A stretch of DNA of 64,000 nucleotides from Nocardioides sp. NBC_00368 (GTDB lineage: Bacteria; Actinomycetota; Actinomycetes; Propionibacteriales; Nocardioidaceae): assembly GCF_036090055.1 (NCBI RefSeq), contig NZ_CP107970.1, forward strand, positions 994,501-1,058,500, given 5' to 3'. The notes beneath the pieces were generated by a model. It was not told the DNA's origin and ran no database searches. It saw only the letters and a list, made by a program, of their open reading frames with translations. Below, piece after piece: positions 57,327 to 64,000 of the stretch. Positions within the stretch are counted from its first letter, which is position 1, and the number at the start of each line of letters is the position of its first letter. A program made the translations under genes and the position numbers.

Positions 57327-58526
57327 TTGTCTCGACGACGCAGTGCGTTCGCCACGACCGCCGTGGTCGCTGTTTTTGCCTGGTTCTACTCGTTCGCCCT
57401 AGCCGTGCCGGTCGACACCGGCAGCGTCTCCTCGCTCTGGCAGGCGCGCGGGCACGCGTGGTTCGGGGCTTTCCTGGCTCGGGTGCTCGATGGTCTGTCG
57501 TTCCTCTGGGGATCGGTGGTCAGGTACGAGTACGCAGCGGCGCCCGAGTCCGCGTGGCCGGTGCTGGTCTTCGTCGTCCTCCTCTCCGGGTTGGTCTATG
57601 CGAGCCTGCGAACCGGAGGGGACGGCGCCTACTCCGTCGCCGGCCGGGTGTTGGGTGCGTCCCTCCTCGCCGGCGGACTCACGAACCTCTTCGTCATCGT
57701 CGAGGCCGTCGTGGCGTCTCCCTACGGAGCCGCGCAGCTGTCAGCGATGGCGTGGTCGCGTCCTGACGACGGGATCTGGCTGGCCCTCAGCCTCGGAGTG
57801 GTCGGCGGCGTGGTGGCGGCGCACGTGGTGACGTTGGTCCAGCTCGCGGTCGCCGTTTCGGAACGGGCCGAACGCGAGGACTCGCCTGCCTCGGTGAAGG
57901 CGCCGAGGCTGAACCCTGCGCAGGGACGGACGCGCGCCGTTCGGGTCGCGACCTGGGGTGCGCTCCCGACGCTGGGTCTCGCGCTCGGTGGTGGCTTCGT
58001 GTGGGACCACGGTCCCGACGTCTACTCCGATGCCGCCGCCGATGCGCGCCAGGGCTGGGTGCACGTGGTCTGGTTCGCCCACGCCAGCCTTGCGCCGCCC
58101 GATGACCCCTACTCGCTCGGTGGCACCTTCGACACGTTGATCTGGTTGCCGCGCACGCTGAGCTCGGTCGTCCTGGTGGCACTCATCTGGCTCGCGATCC
58201 GTCTGGCGGTGATTCGCTGGCAGCGTGGTGCGGAACCGAGCGTGCTCGGCGTCGTGATGTGGTGCTGGGGCATGGTCGCGGTGGTCGCCGTGGTCGTGGG
58301 GCTGGTCGAAGGAGCTCTCGTGCCGGTTCCCGAGCTCGCCCCGCCGACCCATACCCTGCCGGCTTACACCCGGGCGTTCGACAACGTCGCCGACGCGCTG
58401 CGCTTCGCTGCCTTCTTCGGCTGGGTGACCGGGGTCGCCGTGGCGCTCGCGCTCCGGCTGTCCGGCGGAACCGTGACCGAGCCGGAGACTGCTGAGCCCG
58501 TACCCGAGGGGAGCATGGACCGATGA
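57327..58526 (+). CDS. Polytopic membrane protein of unknown function
   Basis: A protein of about 399 residues with seven or so hydrophobic segments (AFATTAVVAVFAWFYSFALA; VLVFVVLLSGLVYASL; SVVLVALIWLAIRLAVI; CWGMVAVVAVVVGLVEGAL), with outer loops between them. I prefer the TTG at 57327 (LSRRRSAFATTAV), since it gives a basic start before the first helix. An ATG at 57237 adds 30 polar residues. No family is recognised. It overlaps the next gene in an ATGA, so the two form a unit between the steroid genes and kstR. No KstR-like site was seen before it. Confidence 0.72.
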   Translation: MSRRRSAFATTAVVAVFAWFYSFALAVPVDTGSVSSLWQARGHAWFGAFLARVLDGLSFLWGSVVRYEYAAAPESAWPVLVFVVLLSGLVYASLRTGGDGAYSVAGRVLGASLLAGGLTNLFVIVEAVVASPYGAAQLSAMAWSRPDDGIWLALSLGVVGGVVAAHVVTLVQLAVAVSERAEREDSPASVKAPRLNPAQGRTRAVRVATWGALPTLGLALGGGFVWDHGPDVYSDAAADARQGWVHVVWFAHASLAPPDDPYSLGGTFDTLIWLPRTLSSVVLVALIWLAIRLAVIRWQRGAEPSVLGVVMWCWGMVAVVAVVVGLVEGALVPVPELAPPTHTLPAYTRAFDNVADALRFAAFFGWVTGVAVALALRLSGGTVTEPETAEPVPEGSMDR

Positions 58527-59446
58527 CCAGGCAGAGGCCCGAGGGGCCCGAGAAGGACGCAGAGGAGGCCCCGAAGGAGGTCGCGAAGGAGGCTGCGGCG
58601 GAGGCGCCGACACCGGCCGGCGACGTACGCCGCCGGGGTCCGCTGCCGTGGGCGGTGTCGCTGCTGAAGAAGCCGACCGCCTGGGTCGTCGGCGTGGTCC
58701 TGGTCTCGCTGGGGGCGACGTTCGGCTCCGGCCTGCAGAATCTCTTCACCGGGCTCCTGCCCGAAGGGTGGAGCGATCCGGGCGCGGGCATCCAGCTGGT
58801 GGACGTACGCAGGAAGGCGATGAGCGGGCCGGTGCTGATCCCCGACGGTTCGAGCACGGCGCCGTTCAAGGACTTCGACCAGGCGAGGCGCGCGGTGAAC
58901 GATCTCGACTGGCAGGCCAAGCACGAGTGGTACGCCGTGGGAAATGTGACCTGGGAGGTCACCCTGGTCGGCCGGCACAGCGAGGACGTGGTGATCACCG
59001 ATCTGCGGCCGAAGCGTTCCGGGCCGTGCACGTCGATCCTGCGCCAGGGCACGGTCGTGGTAGACGTTCCCCAAGGCGGAGGGGGAGACAAGATCCTGCT
59101 ACGGACGGACCTGGGTGCGCCGGTGCCGGCGCTGATCTCCGAGGAGGACGGTTCGCCCTACTTCACCAGCCGGACGGTGACCCTCTCCAAGGGGGAGACG
59201 GTGGTCATCCCGATCACGGCGTCGAGCTCGGGGCCGACCTGCCGCTGGGTGCTCGAGGTCGACTACGTCGACCACGGCAAGCGCGAGTCGATGATCATCA
59301 AGGCTCCTGGCGGCCGCGAGTTCGGGATCACCGGCACCCCCGAGGGGCACCCCTATCGGCTCAGCTGGATCCATGAGTGCGAGCGAGCGATGAGGCCCGA
59401 GGACTGGGCTGAGCGTAAGAGGGACCAGGGCTACTGCCCGAGGTGA
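58523..59446 (+). CDS. Single-pass membrane protein with exposed domain, unknown function
   Basis: A 307-residue protein. The cytoplasmic N-terminus is Glu/Ala/Lys-rich (EGPEKDAEEAPKEVAKEAAA), followed by one helix (WVVGVVLVSLGATFGSGLQN) and about 220 residues outside. That part is beta-rich, with CTSILRQGTVVVDVPQGG and PTCRWVLEVDYVD holding two of four cysteines that may form disulphides. No family is recognised. It is coupled to the polytopic membrane gene before it and converges with kstR, ending three bases from it. Confidence 0.75.
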   Translation: MTRQRPEGPEKDAEEAPKEVAKEAAAEAPTPAGDVRRRGPLPWAVSLLKKPTAWVVGVVLVSLGATFGSGLQNLFTGLLPEGWSDPGAGIQLVDVRRKAMSGPVLIPDGSSTAPFKDFDQARRAVNDLDWQAKHEWYAVGNVTWEVTLVGRHSEDVVITDLRPKRSGPCTSILRQGTVVVDVPQGGGGDKILLRTDLGAPVPALISEEDGSPYFTSRTVTLSKGETVVIPITASSSGPTCRWVLEVDYVDHGKRESMIIKAPGGREFGITGTPEGHPYRLSWIHECERAMRPEDWAERKRDQGYCPR

Positions 59447-59449
59447 TCC

Positions 59450-60085
59450 TCAGCGCAGCAGCAGGCGCACGGCGACGTCGATCGACTTCTCGACGTCCTC
59501 GGTGTCCATCCGGCCGGTGACCCAGGAGATGAGGGCGGAGAGCCATACGTCGGAGATGATCCGGATGATGGCGGCCTCCTCCTCGGTGACCTCGCCGTGG
59601 TCGGGAGTGCCGTGCATGGCGCGGGCGATGACCGTGGTCAGGCTGGTGCCGACCTCGTGGATCTCGCCGGTCACCGACTGGTCGGCGAACATGAAGGCAC
59701 GGACCAGGGCCTCGGTGAGCTTGGGCTGCTTCTGCAGGGCGCGCGTGCGGCGGTTGAGGACGTACATGATCCGCTCGTGAGCGGTCTCGCCCGGGGTCGC
59801 GCGGACGGCCGAGCGCTCGACGTCCTTGGTGAACTCGCGCGCGAGGGCGGAGACCAGGAGATGGATCTTCGAGGGGAAGTAGCGGTAGAGGGTGCCGAGC
59901 GCGACCTCGGCCTGCTCGGCGACAGCACGCATCTGCACGGCGTCGAACCCGCCCTCGGCCGCGAGCGTGATCGTGGCGTCGAGGATGCGCCGACGGCGCT
60001 CTCGCTGCGCCGCGGACCCGCCGGTGGGCGGCGTGGCTGGAGTGTTGCCATCGGTGTCGCGTGGCTCCGCGCTGACGGACGTCAC
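59450..60085 (-). CDS. kstR: KstR, TetR-family repressor of steroid catabolism
   Basis: A 211-residue TetR repressor. Residues about 27-75 match the KstR DNA-binding domain: QRERRRRILDATITLAAEGG, FDAVQMRAVAEQAEVALGTL and YRYFPSKIHLLVSALAREFT. The C-terminal half contains ISDVWLSALISWVTGR and DVAVRLLL, as in mycobacterial KstR. KstR is released by CoA thioesters of steroid intermediates. Its own promoter region and three other points in the window carry matching operators. The GTG at 60083-60085 is the start. It is divergent from fadE34; the two genes are also neighbours in M. tuberculosis (Rv3574/Rv3573c). Confidence 0.92.
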   Translation of the reverse strand: MTSVSAEPRDTDGNTPATPPTGGSAAQRERRRRILDATITLAAEGGFDAVQMRAVAEQAEVALGTLYRYFPSKIHLLVSALAREFTKDVERSAVRATPGETAHERIMYVLNRRTRALQKQPKLTEALVRAFMFADQSVTGEIHEVGTSLTTVIARAMHGTPDHGEVTEEEAAIIRIISDVWLSALISWVTGRMDTEDVEKSIDVAVRLLLR

Positions 60086-60157
60086 TGGTTGTCCCCCTCG
60101 GACTATGACCGGATCTCGATCTGTGGTTCTCAGGCTAACCGCATCGCGGCCCGAGAA

Positions 60158-60171
60158 TGAAACACGTTCCT
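60158..60171. promoter_or_regulatory. Imperfect KstR-type site, kstR / fadE34 gap
   Basis: TGAAACACGTTCCT matches the KstR consensus except at the last base. It is nearer the kstR start. Confidence 0.5.
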
Positions 60172-60186
60172 TCGTGAGTCTAGACT

Positions 60187-60200
60187 TGTAACACGTTCTA
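60187..60200. promoter_or_regulatory. KstR operator, kstR / fadE34 gap
   Basis: TGTAACACGTTCTA fits TNNAACNNGTTNNA at every fixed position. It lies 50 bases before the fadE34 start and 102 bases before kstR. Confidence 0.8.
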
Positions 60201-60249
60201 CATCAGTCTCTATTCCGGACGAAGGCTCCCGAAACAATAGGAGGTCGCT

Positions 60250-62376
60250 GTGCCGATCGGCATCACCGACGAACACCAAGCCCTCAGCGAGAGCCTGCGC
60301 GACTGGGCGAAGGGGCTGGGTGGCATCGCCCTCGCCCGGGCTGCCGAGGGCGCCGCCTCCGCGCGTTTCGACGAGGTGTGGCGAGGTGTCGAGGAGTACG
60401 GCGTCGCCGGCATCGCGGCGCCCGAGCCGAACGGCGGTGGCGGCGGAACCCTCCTGGACGCGGCAGTTGCGCTCGAGGCCTGCGCGCACGAGCTGCTCCC
60501 GGGCCCGCTCCTCGGCAGCACGGTCGCCGCCTATCTGGCGGGGGCGGCCGGTCTCGGCGACCTGGTCGCGGCCGTCACCGCCGGCGGATGCGGGATCGCG
60601 CTCGACCCCGTCCTCGATCACGGCGAGCGTCTCGTCGGCACCGTCCCCGTCGTCTACGACGGCGGGGGAGCCGCCCACCTGCTGCTCGGTGCCCGGAGCG
60701 GAGACGGTGAGGAGCACTGGTTCCTCGTCGCGGCGGAGCGGGCGGACGTACGTCCACAGGCGGGCCCGGATCTGACCAGGCGAGTCGCCGAGGTGCGGCT
60801 CGACATCGATGCCGCAGACGTGGTCGAGATCCCGGCGCTGCGCGGAGAGATCGTGCGACGTACGGCCCTCACCCTCGCGGCCGCGGAGGCCTCCGGGATC
60901 GCACAGTGGTGCCTGACCACGGCGGTCGAGCACGCCAAGGTGCGCGAGCAGTTCGGTGCTCCGATCGGGTCGTTCCAGGCGATCAAGCACCTCTGTGCGC
61001 AGATGCTGGAGACCGCCGAGGCAGTGGCCGCGACCGCCTGGGACGCAGCCGCTTCGGGCGAGGACGACGCCGGGCAGTGGGCCTTCGCGGCCGAGGTCGC
61101 GGGCGTCACCGCGCTCGACGGCGCGGTCAAGGCGGCGCAGGACTGCATCCAGGTCCTCGGCGGGATCGGCTTCACCTTCGAGCACGACGCCCACCTCTAC
61201 CTGCGCCGCGCCGTCGCCCTGCGCAGCCTCCTCGGTGCCGGAGACGCGCACGCGGTCGCCCTGGCCGGGTACGCCGTGGCCGGGACCCGCCGCTCGGTCC
61301 GGGTCGACCTCGACGGCCAGGACGAGGACGTACGTCCCCGGGTGCGCGAGACGGTCGCCGCGATCGCCGCCCGTCCCGAGGCCGAGCGCCGGGAGGCGCT
61401 CGTCGAGGCCGCCTACCTGGCGCCGCACTGGCCCGCTCCGTACGGCCTCGGTGCCGGACCCGTCGAGCAGCTAGTCATCGACGAGGAGCTCGCCGCGGCG
61501 GCCGTGGCCCGCCCCGACATCAAGATCGCCGGATGGGCGGTGCCGACCATCCTGAAGCACGGCACCGACGCCCAGCGCGAGCGGTTCGTCGACGCCTCGC
61601 TGCGGGGCGAGATCGTCTGGTGCCAGCTGTTCAGCGAGCCCGGTGCCGGCTCCGACCTGGCCTCGCTGGCCACCCGGGCAGAGCGTGTCGACGGCGGCTG
61701 GCGGCTGACCGGCCAGAAGGTGTGGACCTCGCTCGCGGCCGAGGCCGACTGGGCGATCTGCCTGGCGCGCACGAACCCTGACGCCCCCAAGCACAAGGGC
61801 ATCACCTACTTCCTCGTGGACATGCGCAGCGAGGGCATCGACGTGCGCCCGCTGCGCGAGCTGACCGGCGATGCCCTCTTCAACGAGGTCTTCTTGGACG
61901 CCGTGTTCGTGCCCGACGAGCTCGTCGTCGGGGAGGTCGACGGCGGCTGGCGGCTGGCCCGTACGACCCTGGCCAACGAGCGGGTCGCGATGGCCTCGAC
62001 CAACCTCGGCGGCAGCGTCGAGCGGGCCGTCGAGCTCGCCGACGGCCGGGGCGAGGCCGAGCTCGCCCGGGTCGGCCACGCCGTCGCGCTCTCCACGGTC
62101 TGCGCCCTGCTCGGGGTCCGGTCGACGCTCAAGGCGCTCGCCGGCCGCGGGCCCGGTGCGGAGTCCTCGGTCGCGAAGCTGCTCACCGTGCGCAACCGCC
62201 AGGACGCCTCCGAGCTCGTCGTCGACCTGCTGGGTCCGCTCGCGCTCACCGACGACCCACAGGTCCGCGAGGACCTGCACCAGTCCCAGCTGACCCGCTG
62301 TCTCTCCATCGCCGGCGGCACCACGCAGGTGCTCCGCAACGTGGCCGCCGAGCAGATCCTGGGGCTGCCGCGCTAG
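60250..62376 (+). CDS. fadE34: Fused acyl-CoA dehydrogenase, FadE34-like
   Basis: A 708-residue protein made of two acyl-CoA dehydrogenase halves in one chain; steroid acyl-CoA dehydrogenases are usually two-gene heterotetramers. The first half (about 1-340) shows EQFGAPIGSFQAIKHLCAQM and GGIGFTFEHDAHLYLRRA. The second (about 360-708) shows QLFSEPGAGSDLASLATRAE, GWRLTGQKVWTSLA and GGTTQVLRNVAAEQILGLPR. The size and the place beside kstR match M. tuberculosis FadE34 (711 aa), which dehydrogenates long side-chain steroid CoAs. The GTG start follows AGGAGG. A KstR operator lies upstream. Confidence 0.93.
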   Translation: MPIGITDEHQALSESLRDWAKGLGGIALARAAEGAASARFDEVWRGVEEYGVAGIAAPEPNGGGGGTLLDAAVALEACAHELLPGPLLGSTVAAYLAGAAGLGDLVAAVTAGGCGIALDPVLDHGERLVGTVPVVYDGGGAAHLLLGARSGDGEEHWFLVAAERADVRPQAGPDLTRRVAEVRLDIDAADVVEIPALRGEIVRRTALTLAAAEASGIAQWCLTTAVEHAKVREQFGAPIGSFQAIKHLCAQMLETAEAVAATAWDAAASGEDDAGQWAFAAEVAGVTALDGAVKAAQDCIQVLGGIGFTFEHDAHLYLRRAVALRSLLGAGDAHAVALAGYAVAGTRRSVRVDLDGQDEDVRPRVRETVAAIAARPEAERREALVEAAYLAPHWPAPYGLGAGPVEQLVIDEELAAAAVARPDIKIAGWAVPTILKHGTDAQRERFVDASLRGEIVWCQLFSEPGAGSDLASLATRAERVDGGWRLTGQKVWTSLAAEADWAICLARTNPDAPKHKGITYFLVDMRSEGIDVRPLRELTGDALFNEVFLDAVFVPDELVVGEVDGGWRLARTTLANERVAMASTNLGGSVERAVELADGRGEAELARVGHAVALSTVCALLGVRSTLKALAGRGPGAESSVAKLLTVRNRQDASELVVDLLGPLALTDDPQVREDLHQSQLTRCLSIAGGTTQVLRNVAAEQILGLPR

Positions 62377-62453
62377 GTGGGCGCATTTCACCTGACGAGC
62401 GGCGCTCGGGGCGCTAGGTTGCTGTCGCCGATCTCGAGGACCCAGGAGCTCAC

Positions 62454-64000
62454 GTGCCACACGACGGCGCAGCCGCAGCACCGAACGACGCGCCTACGAT
62501 CGAACGGGAGAGCCACGGGCACAGCGCCGACGGCGGCGTCGCCTCGTTGCGCGCGATCCTGCGGCGTACCAAGGAGCAGGTGGGCCAGTATCACCAGGAC
62601 GCGCGCGACGCCCGGTGGGCGCTCGCCCGGGCGACGCTGCTGGCGCCACGCGGCGAGCTCGGCGACGCGGAGACCAACGGGAGGCAGTTCCGGGCGGAGC
62701 GGTGCGCGCAGGTGTTCGTCGAGCATCTCGACGAGGCGGTGGCAGCCCACGGGGCGCCGAGCTGGCAGGCGCGGAGCGCGCGGGCCGAGCTGTCCCGGGC
62801 CTACCGACTCCTCCTCGAGGACCCGACCAGCCAGGTCCGGGTCTACGACGACCACCTCAGGGCCGTGCTCGCCGAGGGCACGCATCGGATGATCGACCAG
62901 GTCCGGGCACGCCAGGACCTGGCCAACGCGTACGCCGACATCCACAAGTTCGACGAGGCGATCGCGCTCTACCAGGAGAACGTCGACAACCTCGAGCGCT
63001 CGGAGCGGTTCGGCGCGCACAGCCGCTACAGCGACCACGCCCGGCGGCTGCTCGCCTGGGCGCAGAAGGCGCGCCGCGACGTCGGCGCGGACAGGATGCC
63101 CGTACGCCGCCCGCGGCTGCGGCCCTCCGCCCACCGCCACGCGGTGCCGCTCGAGGACGGGCCGGCGATGGCCGACCTGCTCGGCGTCGACGGCGACGTC
63201 GACGCCCTCGGCCGGATGATCGCGGCCAGGTCGACCCAGCCGCCGCTGGCGATCGCCCTGCTGGCGCCCTGGGGCGGCGGCAAGTCGACCTTCATGCGCC
63301 TGCTCAAGCACAAGGTCGAGGTGGAGCTCCCCGCCGAGGACCCGGCGACCTTCCACACCAGCGTCGACGTGGTGGAGTTCAACCCCTGGCACTACAGCGA
63401 CACCCACGTCATGGTCGGGATGTCCCGGGCCATCTTCGAGTCGCTGACCCGCTACCTGGAGCGCCGCGTCGCCGAGAGCGGGTCGACCGAGACCTCCTGG
63501 CGTGAGCAGGTCGAGGAGCGCAAGGCGCTGACGGCGACGCGGAGCCGCCTCGAGCGCACCCAGGACGCGCTGCGGACCAACTCGGTGGTGCAGCGTCCGC
63601 GCGCGGCGCTGATCGCGCTGCGTACGCTGCCCGACCTCGTCCTCGGCCGCAACCACAAGGTGATGCGCATCCTGGTGATGCTCAGCGCGGCGTCGTTCCT
63701 CGTCGCGCTGGCGGCCGTGCTCGGCTGGGAGGCCTGGGGGCTCGACGTCGGCGCCAGGATGCGCGCGTGGGCGGACGTCGTGCTGCGCTCGGCGCCCGCG
63801 CTGCTCGTCCTCTCCACGGTGTGGGCGACGATCCTGGAAGGTGTGCCGAAGGCCGCGGCCATCCACCGGAAGGTGCGCTCCGGCGCTTCCTGGCTGGTGG
63901 GCTTCGTGGCGGCGGGTGTCGATGCCGAGATCGGTCGCATCGACGAGCGGCTGAAGCGGACCGAGGCGCGCCCGACCACGGCGGCGGTGGCCGACCTGGA
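62454..64000 (+). CDS. KAP-type P-loop ATPase with TPR-like N-terminus (cut by window edge)
   Basis: An open frame from a GTG at 62454 (AGGAG five bases before) runs off the right edge, giving 515 residues so far. Residues about 145-190 resemble a TPR unit (RARQDLANAYADIHKFDEAI, then ALYQENVDNLERSERFG). The ATPase has Walker A LLAPWGGGKSTFMRLLK (Lys 277) followed by VVEFNPWHYSDTHVMVGMSR, typical of KAP NTPases. Two hydrophobic segments (ILVMLSAASFLVALAAVLGW and VLRSAPALLVLSTVWATILE) interrupt the P-loop domain, as in that family. KAP proteins occur in phage-exclusion and signalling settings. The Walker B part lies beyond the window. Confidence 0.85.
   Translation, partial: MPHDGAAAAPNDAPTIERESHGHSADGGVASLRAILRRTKEQVGQYHQDARDARWALARATLLAPRGELGDAETNGRQFRAERCAQVFVEHLDEAVAAHGAPSWQARSARAELSRAYRLLLEDPTSQVRVYDDHLRAVLAEGTHRMIDQVRARQDLANAYADIHKFDEAIALYQENVDNLERSERFGAHSRYSDHARRLLAWAQKARRDVGADRMPVRRPRLRPSAHRHAVPLEDGPAMADLLGVDGDVDALGRMIAARSTQPPLAIALLAPWGGGKSTFMRLLKHKVEVELPAEDPATFHTSVDVVEFNPWHYSDTHVMVGMSRAIFESLTRYLERRVAESGSTETSWREQVEERKALTATRSRLERTQDALRTNSVVQRPRAALIALRTLPDLVLGRNHKVMRILVMLSAASFLVALAAVLGWEAWGLDVGARMRAWADVVLRSAPALLVLSTVWATILEGVPKAAAIHRKVRSGASWLVGFVAAGVDAEIGRIDERLKRTEARPTTAAVADL

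Noticed and set aside
62388..63866. Leftward open frame of about 490 codons near the right edge
   Set aside because: It is antisense to the KAP ATPase frame, which has a ribosome site, Walker A and membrane segments. The leftward product is repetitive and charged.
1..64000. tRNA, rRNA, insertion sequences or a prophage
   Set aside because: No tRNA-like cloverleaf, rRNA segment, transposase or phage structural gene was recognised on either strand.

Overview
The window is high-GC (roughly 70%) DNA with dense, short-spaced genes, many GTG and a few TTG starts, and four-base or one-base stop/start overlaps. The gene content (mce4-type steroid importer under KstR, FabG4/HtdX/FadA2 cluster, LigB, DinB/mycothiol-type protein, MHS transporters) points to an actinobacterium, most likely Nocardioidaceae (Nocardioides-like). 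The genus is an inference from gene content only. No rRNA, tRNA, CRISPR array or insertion sequence was recognised.

Layout. 1-6.4 kb: a cut-off membrane protein gene, aconitase (acnA) with a palindrome-rich upstream region, a DUF559-like nuclease gene bracketed by two related perfect 28-bp inverted repeats, two unknown small genes, and a thiamine-binding-type protein with a decayed partial copy of itself nearby. 6.4-13.9 kb: a two-subunit molybdenum hydroxylase of the isoquinoline-oxidoreductase type, an acyl-CoA ligase and an MHS transporter divergent from a PucR-type activator. 13.9-21.8 kb: a secreted protein, then a phosphonate locus: GntR repressor and phosphonatase-like hydrolase facing away from FAD oxidoreductase, PhnD-PhnC-PhnE importer and zinc alcohol dehydrogenase. 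Nudix hydrolase and dxs follow. 24-36 kb: fatty-acid and acyl-CoA metabolism: fadA-fadB, a PAC2 protein, acyl-CoA thioesterase II, an ArsC/Spx-like protein, a VapBC pair with an altered toxin active site, a tandem GNAT, and the htdX-fabG4 / fadA2 divergent unit known from mycobacteria. 36-44 kb: TetR repressor, secreted phosphodiesterase-like protein, LigB, DinB-like protein, MarR, beta-lactamase-family esterase, AlkA-like glycosylase, and a phospholipase D-family (cardiolipin synthase-like) protein.

44.3-62.4 kb is the main functional block: yrbE4A, yrbE4B, mce4A-F and two Mce-associated proteins, then a flavin/F420-type oxidoreductase, ferredoxin FdxD, Hsd4A and a second hydroxysteroid-type dehydrogenase, two unknown membrane proteins, KstR and the fused acyl-CoA dehydrogenase FadE34. 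Sites fitting the KstR consensus (TNNAACNNGTTNNA) lie before yrbE4A, before the oxidoreductase and in the kstR-fadE34 divergent gap. Together this reads as a steroid/cholesterol uptake and side-chain degradation regulon. The right edge cuts a KAP-type P-loop ATPase with a TPR-like N-terminus.

Unusual structure lies mostly between genes: several long perfect inverted repeats in at least three sequence families, one of them flanking the nuclease-like gene; a shared TTAC-N6-GTAA operator-like motif near three lipid promoters; and two enzymes (VapC toxin, GDPD) that have lost a canonical catalytic residue.
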